Origin: Eubacterium sp.
GTDB lineage: Bacteria; Bacillota; Clostridia; Lachnospirales; Lachnospiraceae
Assembly: GCA_020844525.1 (NCBI GenBank)
Contig: JAJGAH010000104.1
Span: 1-7,824, forward strand
DNA length: 7,824 nucleotides
Reading direction: 5' to 3'
Shown in pieces: positions 1 through 5,797 of this stretch; positions within the stretch are counted from its first letter, which is position 1; each line of letters starts with the position of its first letter. The notes beneath the pieces are model-generated. The model saw only the letters and a list, made by a program, of their open reading frames with translations. It searched no databases and was not told the DNA's origin. The position numbers and the translations under genes are program-made.

Positions 1-98
1 ATGTTGTAAAAGTCATCTGCCTGGGCAAGGACCGCATGGGAAGACTGAGTTTCTCCATCAAAGACTGCCCGAAGGACGCAAAAGCAATCAACGAATAA
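1..98 (+). CDS. C-terminal end of an S1-domain RNA-binding protein, possibly polynucleotide phosphorylase (partial)
   Basis: The reading frame from position 3 is open from the window edge and ends with TAA at 96-98, leaving 31 residues. They read VVKVICLGKDRMGRLSFSIK and then a short tail, DCPKDAKAINE. This matches the last two strands of an S1 OB-fold: a V-K-V-hydrophobic strand, a D-x-x-G-R turn, then L-S-x-S-x-K. In Clostridia an S1 domain this close to the C-terminus is typical of polynucleotide phosphorylase, the 3'-5' exoribonuclease of the RNA decay machinery. Other S1-repeat proteins end in a similar way, so the exact identity is inference and no symbol is given. A strong terminator starts 22 nt after the stop, so this is the last gene of its transcript. 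Confidence 0.6.
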   Translation, partial: VVKVICLGKDRMGRLSFSIKDCPKDAKAINE

Positions 99-120
99 CT
101 TATGGCTCTGCCAGTATTAG

Positions 121-162
121 TACCACGCTATGCACAGATTTGTGCATAGCGTGGTATTTTTT
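121..162 (+). terminator. Rho-independent terminator after the S1-domain gene
   Basis: The two arms, TACCACGCTATGCACA (121-136) and TGTGCATAGCGTGGTA (141-156), are exact reverse complements around a 4-nt GATT loop. Six T residues follow at 157-162. A perfect 16-bp stem with a tight loop and a T-run is a textbook intrinsic terminator. It isolates the upstream gene from the repeat cluster and the GH31 operon. Confidence 0.95.
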
Positions 163-177
163 CGCGGATCAGCACAA

Positions 178-385
178 GGACAGGCAGGAATTTCACAGAC
201 CATTTGTCAGAGCATTACCGGCTGTTCAAAGATTTATCCGCACACTTTCAATAAAGTACAAGGCGAGGACTGTTTGACGAAGGCGCGAAGCGCCTGAGGA
301 GTTCCGCAGCTTCACAACCTGAGGATAAATCTTTGTTACAGCCGGTTTGCGAATGACGACAGGTCTATGAAATTCCTGCCTGTCC
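178..385. repeat. Long imperfect palindrome (about 62-bp arms, 83-bp centre)
   Basis: The left arm at 178-239 begins GGACAGGCAGGAATTTCA and ends AAAGATTTATCC. The right arm at 323-385 is its reverse complement at roughly four-fifths of positions, with one single-base indel. The outer 18 bp and the inner 12 bp are exact, while the middle of the arms has diverged. The 83-bp centre contains smaller hairpins: ACTTT/AAAGT (244-257) and GGCGC/GCGCC with a GAA loop (282-294). No convincing protein is encoded. Single-stranded DNA or RNA from here could form one long stem. It may be a decayed non-autonomous mobile element or an extragenic palindromic repeat. I cannot assign it to a named family. Confidence 0.8.
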
Positions 386-400
386 GTATTTTCGATATAA

Positions 401-453
401 TTACTGCATAAGCTGCGGATTGCTTCGCGCGTGTCGTGACCGTCTGGGCTTTC
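401..453. repeat. Chimeric or internally deleted copy of the neighbouring cloverleaf repeat
   Basis: Positions 401-427 are identical to 461-487, the left end of the larger element. Positions 422-453 are identical to 597-628, near its right end. The two matches overlap in GCTTCG (422-427), a hexamer present in the full element at 482-487, 536-541 and 597-602. This short copy therefore looks like the full element after loss of the 115 bp between two GCTTCG copies. It lacks the 3' arm of the closing stem. It begins exactly 60 bp before the full element, so the two copies form a tandem pair. Confidence 0.8.
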
Positions 454-460
454 CACATAT

Positions 461-646
461 TTACTGCATAAGCTGCGGATTGCTTCGTTGCTCCGCAACT
501 TCCGCAATCCTACAGGTATTCGCACTTTTCGTCCCGCTTCGCGTGCCCCGTGCTCATACCTGTTGCCTTCGAAAACCCAGACGGTCCCTTTCACACGCTT
601 CGCGCGTGTCGTGACCGTCTGGGCTTTCGAAGAGCTTATGCAGTAA
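461..646. repeat. 186-bp structured repeat that can fold as a cloverleaf (closing stem plus three arms)
   Basis: Nested inverted repeats account for most of the element. Closing stem: TTACTGCATAAGCT (461-474) pairs perfectly with AGCTTATGCAGTAA (633-646). Arm 1 (477-510): GGATTGC with GCAATCC, then inner GTTGC/GCAAC. Arm 2 (512-563): ACAGGTAT with ATACCTGT, then inner GCAC/GTGC and a CGC/GCG tip. Arm 3 (567-632): a 20-bp stem with one A-C mismatch between CTTCGAAAACCCAGACGGTC and 613-632, then inner ACACGC/GCGTGT. No plausible gene is present. It could be a structured RNA, a folded-DNA mobile element related to MITE or REP sequences, or a chromosomal structural repeat. The fold is read from complementarity only, with no energy calculation. 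Confidence 0.75.
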
Positions 647-672
647 AAAAAGCACAGAAAAGTGACAAATGG

Positions 673-690
673 ATGCATGGCGATATGCAT
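673..690. promoter_or_regulatory. Paired ATGCAT palindromes upstream of the GH31 gene (tentative operator)
   Basis: ATGCAT occurs at 673-678 and again at 685-690, centre to centre 12 bp, in the 115-bp leader between the repeat cluster and the GH31 start. A GTGACA box at 662-667 matches five of six bases of a -35 hexamer, but no good -10 lies at the right distance (TATGCA at 684-689 is the best). The arrangement could be a dimeric regulator site over a promoter. It does not match a catabolite-repression (cre) site. Support is weak. Confidence 0.2.
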
Positions 691-752
691 ACCGGAATGG
701 TAACATGAATAAAAACAGTCCCCGAAAGGGTTTATCGAGTAAGCATGCAAAA

Positions 753-764
753 GAGGAAGCTATG
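753..764 (+). promoter_or_regulatory. Ribosome binding site that fixes the GH31 start
   Basis: GAGGAAG at 753-759 stands just before ATG at 762-764, with GAGG five bases from the start codon. Two earlier in-frame ATG codons, at 669 and 705, have no Shine-Dalgarno sequence and would add a non-conserved stretch rich in K, R, N and S. A small CCC-GAAA-GGG hairpin (721-730) lies between those codons and this site, consistent with untranslated leader. Confidence 0.8.
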
Positions 765-3296
765 CAGATAAAAAATTTTCAGAAAATCAGCGACAGTCAG
801 CTTGAGATCCGGACGGATGAAGGTCTGCTCATCATCGCAGCAGAGACCAGCCGCATCATACGCTGTATTTATACACGCAGAGATGTGCCTGATGTATACT
901 CACCGATTCACGTACATCACAGCAGTCAGCCGGAGCCCATCACTGTCAAGGAGCTGGATAATGCGCTCTCTGTATCCACCTCCTTCCTGACCCTCTGGAT
1001 CGGGAAATCTGACTGCAGATTTGTGTGGTCGCGCAGAGAGGATGGGTTTATTCTTCTGGAGGAGGGCGAAAAAGAACTGACAGAGACAACCGTCATGAAA
1101 TATACCACCGGTGATGAGAAGCCGATCATCCGTCGGGTGAAAACGGTAGATGGTGAGCGGAATTTTGTCGAAAATCTCCGCGAGGCTGAGGACCACAAAG
1201 CCTATCACGCGAAGCTCTCTTTCCAGTGGAAGCGTGGAGAACAGATCCACGGCCTGGGGCAGGGCGAAGAGGGTATCTACAATTATCGCGGTCATACCCA
1301 GTATCTCTACCAGCATAACATGCGTATTCCCGTTCCTTTTCTTGTGTCGGATCAGGGATATGCTATCCTGGCGGACTGTGGAAGCCTTATGACCTTCAAC
1401 GACGATGAGCGGGGCTCCTATCTGTATGCAGATACTGTCGAGCAGATGGACTACTACTTCATTGCCGGAAATAATATGGACGATCTGATTGATGGATTCC
1501 GGCGTCTTACAGGACGCGCAGCCATGCTGCCGAAATGGGCATTTGGATATGTCCAGTCCAGGGAAAAATATTCTTCTCAAGAAGAGCTTATTCAGGTCGC
1601 AGAAAGGTACCGGGAACTCGGTATTGGACTCGACTGTGTGGTACAGGACTGGAAGACATGGCCGGCAGACGACTGGGGCTGCAAGATTCTGGACAAAAAG
1701 CGTTATCCGGACATAAAAGCGGCCACCGATAAACTGCACCGTCTCCATGTACATGCCATGGTTTCTGTGTGGCCGAACATGAATTACGGCACAAAGGACT
1801 ATCAGGAGATGTCAGACGCCGGTTTTCTGCTCAATGACCTGGCCACATATGACGCATTTGATGAAAAGGCACGGGAGCTCTACTGGAAGCAGTGTGACCG
1901 GGAGCTGTTCTCCGGCGGTTTTGATGCCTGGTGGTGTGATTCTACGGAGCCATTTTCCGGACCGGACTGGAATGGGGAATACGAGAGAGAACCCTGGGAG
2001 CGTTTTCTCCTGGTCGGAAAAGAGCACAAGAAATTCCTCGGTGCGTCCCGGGCAAACCTCTATGCGGTTGCACATGCAAAGGGAATTTTCGAAAATCAGA
2101 GAAAGGAAGCCCCAGGCAAGCGGGTGCTGAACCTCACCCGTTCCGGTTATGCCGGCAGCCAGCAGTACGGAACCGTACTGTGGTCCGGTGATGTTTCCGC
2201 AAGGTGGGATGTGCTGAAAAAGCAGGTCCGTGAAGCCCTCAATATGGCCATGAGCGGTATGCCCTACTGGACCTTTGACATCGGTGGATTCTTTGTATTC
2301 CACAAAAACTGGCAGCAGCGTGGCTGTGAGTGCAACAATGATCCGTCGATGAAATGGTTCTGGCACGGAGATTTTGAAAAGGGTCTTGACGATCCCGGCT
2401 ACCGTGAGCTCTATGTGCGATGGTTCCAGTTTGGCGCCTTTCTTCCGATGTTCCGTTCTCACGGTACCGATGTCCCCCGCGAGATCTGGAACTTCGGGAA
2501 ACCGGGAGAGATGTTTTACGATGCGCTGGCGAATGCGATCCGCAACCGCTACCGTCTGATCCCGTATATTTATTCCATGGCAGGACAGGTGGTACAGCAG
2601 AACAGCACCATGGTCAGGAGCCTTCTGTTTGATTTTCCGGATGACCTGAGGGCCTGTGCTATTGACAATGCGTATATGTTCGGGGACAGCCTTCTGGTAT
2701 TTCCGGTGACCGATCCCATGTATTATGGGCCGAACGGAAGCATCCCCGACAGAGCGAAAACCTGGACTGTCTACCTTCCAGAGGGCTGTGGCTGGTATGA
2801 TTTTTATACCGATGTATGGTATGAGGGTGGTCAGACGCTCCAGATGGATGTAAATATAGACCACATCCCTGTCTTTGTCAGGGCTGGAAGCATCCTGCCG
2901 ATGGAAGCCGGTACCACCTATGCGGAGGAGGTTCCGGAAACGCCCTTTGAGCTTCATCTCTATCCGTCTCAGCCGCAGAAGCCGGTGCCTGAAGGAGCAG
3001 GTGCAGCCCGGCAAAAAGATACGCAGGATGCCGCTTCCTGCACGGCCAATACACACCGGATCCTCTATTATGAGGATGAGGGGGACGGTTACGGTTATGA
3101 AACCGGCCTGTTCAATCAGATTCCAGTTACCTGGAACGAGACAGACCAAACGCTGAAAATAGGAGCATCTACTCATCGCTTTGATTCCGGTCTGGCGGGG
3201 AGAAATATCCGCCTGATACAGGCAGGCACCAAGCATGCAGAAGAAACCGTGTGCTACACCGGAGAGGAATTAACGGTAAGCACCCATATATCGTAA
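762..3296 (+). CDS. Glycoside hydrolase family 31 enzyme, alpha-xylosidase/alpha-glucosidase-like
   Basis: This 844-residue retaining exo-alpha-glycosidase has no signal peptide, so it should act in the cytoplasm on imported oligosaccharides. The N-terminal beta-domain carries the family signature HGLGQGEEG (from H163). The (beta/alpha)8 barrel starts near residue 256 (LPKWAFGYVQSREKY). QDWKTWP (D296, W297) lies in the active-site region. The expected nucleophile is D393 in WWCDSTEP and the expected acid/base is D477 in WSGD. RSHG (565-568) precedes the C-terminal beta domains. A DUF5110-like end is marked by YYEDEGDGYGYE (769-780). DAWW-D-x-TEP resembles GH31 alpha-xylosidases such as BoGH31A more than the maltase WIDMNE form, but substrate cannot be settled from sequence. 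Residues about 736-766 look like a poorly conserved insertion. The start at 762 is chosen on its ribosome binding site. The next gene begins 30 bp after the stop, so the two are probably one operon. Confidence 0.93.
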   Translation: MQIKNFQKISDSQLEIRTDEGLLIIAAETSRIIRCIYTRRDVPDVYSPIHVHHSSQPEPITVKELDNALSVSTSFLTLWIGKSDCRFVWSRREDGFILLEEGEKELTETTVMKYTTGDEKPIIRRVKTVDGERNFVENLREAEDHKAYHAKLSFQWKRGEQIHGLGQGEEGIYNYRGHTQYLYQHNMRIPVPFLVSDQGYAILADCGSLMTFNDDERGSYLYADTVEQMDYYFIAGNNMDDLIDGFRRLTGRAAMLPKWAFGYVQSREKYSSQEELIQVAERYRELGIGLDCVVQDWKTWPADDWGCKILDKKRYPDIKAATDKLHRLHVHAMVSVWPNMNYGTKDYQEMSDAGFLLNDLATYDAFDEKARELYWKQCDRELFSGGFDAWWCDSTEPFSGPDWNGEYEREPWERFLLVGKEHKKFLGASRANLYAVAHAKGIFENQRKEAPGKRVLNLTRSGYAGSQQYGTVLWSGDVSARWDVLKKQVREALNMAMSGMPYWTFDIGGFFVFHKNWQQRGCECNNDPSMKWFWHGDFEKGLDDPGYRELYVRWFQFGAFLPMFRSHGTDVPREIWNFGKPGEMFYDALANAIRNRYRLIPYIYSMAGQVVQQNSTMVRSLLFDFPDDLRACAIDNAYMFGDSLLVFPVTDPMYYGPNGSIPDRAKTWTVYLPEGCGWYDFYTDVWYEGGQTLQMDVNIDHIPVFVRAGSILPMEAGTTYAEEVPETPFELHLYPSQPQKPVPEGAGAARQKDTQDAASCTANTHRILYYEDEGDGYGYETGLFNQIPVTWNETDQTLKIGASTHRFDSGLAGRNIRLIQAGTKHAEETVCYTGEELTVSTHIS

Positions 3297-3326
3297 AAGC
3301 TGTATAATAACACCAAGGAGGGTAAC

Positions 3327-4517
3327 ATGCTGTATAAAGAGAATTGGGAGGAAACAAAGAAAAAATTTGACGGCTGGTGGCACCAGAGCAACACCGGAAG
3401 ACCGCTGATGCACGTGGTAGCCAGAAAGCCCGAAATCGAATCACTGTCCGATGGACAGCCTCACGAAGGCGGTATGGACCAGGTGTTCTGCCAGGGGCTT
3501 TACTATGATCTTCCGGAAGATCTGAAGTGGAAGGACATGGATGATAAATACATGAACCCTGAGCGGATGGTCCTGCGCTACCGCGATTTCTGCAAAAAGC
3601 ACCTGTTTCTCGCGGAGGCATTTCCGAACCTGGAGACCAACTTTGGCCCCGGCTCCACTGCAGCCTATCTCGGATCGGATATCGGCTTCAAGGAGGATAC
3701 AGTCTGGTTCAAGCCCTGCATTGACGAAGACAGTGACTGGGACGATGTTCCAGAGTTGAAGTTTGACCCGGAAAACAAATGGTTCAAAAAACATCTTGAA
3801 GTCATAGAGGGATGCCGGAAATATGCAGGCGAGGATTTCTGCCTGGATATGCCTGATCTTATGGAAAATGTCGATGTTCTGTCGTCTCTCCGCGGGGCAC
3901 AGACCCTGATGATGGATATGATCGAAGACCCGGATGCCATTGAGGAACGGGTGAAACAGGTGACAAAGGCTTACTTCTCATTTTTTGACCGCTTCTATGA
4001 TCTTGTGAAGGGAAAAGATGGCGGAAATTCCTACTCCTGCTTCCAGATCTGGGCACCGGGCAGAATGGCCAAGCTTCAGTGCGATGCCTCTGCCATGATG
4101 TCTACCGATTTCTTCGATGATTTTGTCTTTGATTCGCTGAAAGAGCAGACCGAGAAACTCGATTATGCTATGTACCATCTGGACGGCCCGGGTGCCATCC
4201 GTCATCTGGACCATCTCATGGAGATACCCGGCATCAACGCTCTGCAGTGGACACCGGGAGATACCGGTCCTGACGGCACCTGTGAAGAGTGGGACAAGAT
4301 CTACGACAAGGTCATCGCCGCCGGAAAATCCCTCTGGATCAAGGTATACAGCGGCAATCTGGAAGACTGGATCAGAAACTGCGACCGGATTGTACAGAAG
4401 TATGGTTCCTCCAGCGTGATGTTCTATTATCCGGAGATGTCTCTGGAGCAGGCCCAGAAGCTTCTGGACTATGCTGATGCCCACTGGTGTGATGTGAAGG
4501 GAACCTTCCAGCATTAA
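3327..4517 (+). CDS. UroD/MtaA-superfamily protein (annotated elsewhere as 'trimethylamine corrinoid protein 2'-like), function unknown
   Basis: This 396-residue soluble protein has a strong AAGGAGGG site (3315-3322) four bases before ATG. The C-terminal two-thirds reads as a uroporphyrinogen-decarboxylase-type TIM barrel: CFQIWAPGR (from C238), LQCDASAMMSTDFFDDF (C252, D253), then YHLDGPGAIRHLD (H284, D286) and LQWTPGD. Relatives include UroD itself and the corrinoid/coenzyme M methyltransferases MtaA, MtbA and CmuA. It is unlikely to be either canonical enzyme: the H-x-C zinc motif of MtaA-type proteins is H-L-D here, and the N-terminus (KFDGWWHQSNTGRPLMHV) lacks the RQAGRY-like motif of UroD. 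No corrinoid-binding domain is fused or adjacent. Database names mentioning trimethylamine for this group are not evidence of activity. Its place after a GH31 gene suggests a role in handling the glycoside or its aglycone; that is inference. Confidence 0.8.
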   Translation: MLYKENWEETKKKFDGWWHQSNTGRPLMHVVARKPEIESLSDGQPHEGGMDQVFCQGLYYDLPEDLKWKDMDDKYMNPERMVLRYRDFCKKHLFLAEAFPNLETNFGPGSTAAYLGSDIGFKEDTVWFKPCIDEDSDWDDVPELKFDPENKWFKKHLEVIEGCRKYAGEDFCLDMPDLMENVDVLSSLRGAQTLMMDMIEDPDAIEERVKQVTKAYFSFFDRFYDLVKGKDGGNSYSCFQIWAPGRMAKLQCDASAMMSTDFFDDFVFDSLKEQTEKLDYAMYHLDGPGAIRHLDHLMEIPGINALQWTPGDTGPDGTCEEWDKIYDKVIAAGKSLWIKVYSGNLEDWIRNCDRIVQKYGSSSVMFYYPEMSLEQAQKLLDYADAHWCDVKGTFQH

Positions 4518-4555
4518 ATCTTAATCAATTTTTCATCATAAAAGAGTATGATAAA

Positions 4556-4595
4556 AAAGCTGCCACACCGGTCCGTTTCGGAAAGTGGCAGCTTT
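4556..4595. terminator. Bidirectional intrinsic terminator between convergent operons
   Basis: AAAGCTGCCAC (4556-4566) pairs perfectly with GTGGCAGCTTT (4585-4595), and an inner TCCG/CGGA can extend the hairpin. On the minus strand the stem runs into six T residues (complement of 4553-4558), a strong terminator for dut. On the plus strand it is followed by a weaker T-rich tract (TTTCTTGCTT) and ends the GH31/UroD-like transcript 38 nt after the stop codon. Confidence 0.85.
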
Positions 4596-4647
4596 CTTGC
4601 TTAGTTTCTTCCTGTGTTCCTCACAGTATTTCACATTCTCTGACGTT

Positions 4648-5085
4648 TTAATTCTTGCCTGTACTTCCAAATCCTCCCTCGCCTCTGTCTGTTTCCGTGA
4701 GCGCATCCGTCTCCTCGAAATCCGCCGCAAGATAAGGAATGATGACAAGCTGCGCAATCCGTTCGCCCGGCGTCACAACGCGGGGTGTCTCACCGTCATT
4801 ATGTACCGCGATCATAAACGGGCCACGGTAATCCGAATCGACAACACCGACACAATTCGCCGGGCGGAGAGATTCCTTTGCCGCAAGACCACTTCTCGCA
4901 AAAACTGCGCCAAAATACCCCTCCGGTATTTCCATGGACAGCCCTGTATTTACCATGACAGTAGTGTGTGGCGCGATGACTGCCGGTTTTTCAAGATCAG
5001 CACAGAGATCATAGCCTGCGGCGCTTTTGCTGCCCCGGACAGGCATTTTTGCTGTTTCTGATAATTTTTTTACTCTGATTTTCAT
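4648..5085 (-). CDS. dut: Deoxyuridine 5'-triphosphate nucleotidohydrolase (dUTPase)
   Basis: This 145-residue enzyme hydrolyses dUTP to dUMP and pyrophosphate, keeping uracil out of DNA and feeding dTMP synthesis. All five motifs of the homotrimeric dUTPase family are present in order: AAGYDL (22-27), RSGLA (64-68), GVVDSDYRG (80-88, with the catalytic Asp and the Tyr that excludes ribose), RIAQL (109-113), and the C-terminal P-loop-like RGEGGFGSTG (134-143). The length is normal for a bacterial or phage-type trimeric enzyme. The start overlaps the stop of the upstream DUF1292 gene in an ATGA arrangement, with a GGAGG site inside that gene, so translation is probably coupled. It is the last gene before the terminator at 4556-4595. 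No phage genes surround it, so a housekeeping role is likely. Confidence 0.97.
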   Translation of the reverse strand: MKIRVKKLSETAKMPVRGSKSAAGYDLCADLEKPAVIAPHTTVMVNTGLSMEIPEGYFGAVFARSGLAAKESLRPANCVGVVDSDYRGPFMIAVHNDGETPRVVTPGERIAQLVIIPYLAADFEETDALTETDRGEGGFGSTGKN

Positions 5086-5435
5086 GACTCTTCCTCCGAA
5101 AAATCTATGTCATTTGTCATAGCCTGAAAGACAGCAGAGGCCCTTTCATATTCCGCATCGCTCTCGATTTCTGTAACCAGCGGCGCACCGTCTGCATCCA
5201 GCGCAAAGTGATAAAGGTAAGCCTTTCCCTTTGTGCTCCCATCCTCCGGTATCAGCACGATATACTGCGCGCCAGGCATCTGAAAAATTCTGACAATGCT
5301 GCACCGCACCTCGTGTCCATCCGCACAGGTCAGCGTCAGACTATCCTTATCTGTCTCAATAAATGAGCAGCCCTCTGTCAATGTACTCTGGTCCCGATCA
5401 GCCCCGGCCGGTATGTTCTCCTTTTCTTTGGACAT
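5082..5435 (-). CDS. DUF1292 (YrzB-like) protein of unknown function
   Basis: This 117-residue acidic protein matches the DUF1292 pattern: CADGHEVRCSIVRIFQMPGAQYIVLIPED (37-65), then AYLYHFALDADG (72-83) and a Glu/Asp-rich end with IESDAEYERASAVFQAM (90-106). Family members are small soluble Firmicutes proteins with no established function, often near nucleic-acid or housekeeping genes. The first 20 or so residues are a charged, probably flexible tail. The start at 5435 is chosen because AGGAGG (complement of 5442-5447) lies six bases upstream. A longer frame starting at 5483 has no such site and would read through this one. The gene leads the operon and its TGA overlaps the dut ATG by 4 nt. 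Confidence 0.88.
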   Translation of the reverse strand: MSKEKENIPAGADRDQSTLTEGCSFIETDKDSLTLTCADGHEVRCSIVRIFQMPGAQYIVLIPEDGSTKGKAYLYHFALDADGAPLVTEIESDAEYERASAVFQAMTNDIDFSEEES

Positions 5436-5524
5436 ATCCTTCCTCCTGAAAAATAAGCAGTTCCCTGGTCTCCAATATACCATATACCGGAAAAACCTGC
5501 CACAATCTGTTTATATACACTCTT

Positions 5525-5553
5525 TTTGTATGTCTGATATTCTGTGATGTCAG
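5525..5553 (-). promoter_or_regulatory. Candidate sigma-A promoter of the DUF1292-dut operon
   Basis: Read on the minus strand, CTGACA (complement of 5548-5553, five of six consensus bases) and TACAAA (complement of 5525-5530, four of six) are separated by exactly 17 bp. Transcription would begin near 5518, giving a leader of about 80 nt before the DUF1292 start at 5435. Confidence 0.45.
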
Positions 5554-5665
5554 AGTCCGGATGTTGTGAATTTTTAATCTTATCTCACAGGCATCCATCT
5601 TATACCCTGATGCCATTGTCATATATTTTTACAATACGAGGGACAACAGGTAATCGTTTGTGAAA

Positions 5666-5694
5666 TTGTGTCCCTGTGCACGGCATGTTACAAT
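5666..5694 (+). promoter_or_regulatory. Candidate sigma-A promoter (extended -10) of the Tet-like GTPase gene
   Basis: TTGTGT at 5666-5671 and TACAAT at 5689-5694 are 17 bp apart. The -10 is preceded by TG one base upstream (5686-5687), forming TGTTACAAT, an extended -10. Predicted transcription start is near 5701, leaving a leader of about 97 nt that contains the hairpin at 5703-5738. Confidence 0.5.
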
Positions 5695-5702
5695 GACAGG
5701 AA

Positions 5703-5738
5703 AGCTGCTGCCTGTATATTCATGCAGACACAGCAGCT
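5703..5738 (+). other. Leader hairpin upstream of the Tet-like GTPase gene
   Basis: AGCTGCTG (5703-5710) is an exact reverse complement of CAGCAGCT (5731-5738), and an inner TGT/ACA can extend the stem past a bulge. It lies directly after the predicted transcription start. No T-run follows, so it is not an intrinsic terminator as it stands. A smaller CCGGC/GCCGG pair (5746-5750 with 5764-5768) lies between it and the ribosome binding site. It may stabilise the mRNA 5' end or take part in expression control. Confidence 0.45.
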
Positions 5739-5797
5739 CAATCATCCGGCTTAAAATGCAGAGGCCGGCATTATGGAGAACAGAGAGGATCAATTTC

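Larger units (their letters stand above)
5448..5797. other. Divergent intergenic region between the DUF1292/dut operon and the Tet-like GTPase gene
   Basis: No credible gene is visible in these 350 bp. The left half is AT-rich and holds the minus-strand promoter candidate. The right half holds the plus-strand promoter candidate and two inverted repeats in the GTPase leader. A second TACAAT box at 5630-5635 has only a poor -35 (CTGATG) at 17 bp and is not called separately. A 10-codon open frame (5722-5754, MQTQQLNHPA) begins inside the hairpin loop and has no ribosome binding site of its own. Confidence 0.5.

Noticed and set aside
401..646. Possible CRISPR array, suggested by a 27-bp repeat with a 60-bp period
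   Set aside because: Only two copies exist, the sequence between them is itself repeated elsewhere in the cluster, and there are no cas genes.
226..750. Minus-strand 174-codon open frame across the repeat cluster with a 20-residue internal repeat (EAIRSLCS)
   Set aside because: It is a translation of the inverted and tandem DNA repeats. The repeat period of 60 bp keeps the frame open by accident; no ribosome binding site or known domain is seen.
669..761. Earlier GH31 starts at 669 and 705
   Set aside because: Neither has a ribosome binding site, and the added residues do not resemble a GH31 N-terminus or a signal peptide. The start at 762 has a good site.
1812..3236. Minus-strand 474-codon open frame antisense to the GH31 gene
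   Set aside because: It lies wholly opposite a clear GH31 coding sequence, has no recognisable domain, and is the usual antisense shadow of a codon-biased gene. The same applies to 900-1754 and 3978-4514 on the minus strand.
3303..3308. Perfect TATAAT between the GH31 and UroD-like genes
   Set aside because: There is no acceptable -35 at 15-19 bp; the nearest (TTAACG at 3270) is 27 bp away. A weak internal promoter is possible, but it is not supported well enough to call.
4648..5085. Phage origin for dut
   Set aside because: dUTPase genes are common on phages, but no phage gene, integrase or attachment site is present, and the gene is coupled to a chromosomal-type DUF1292 gene.
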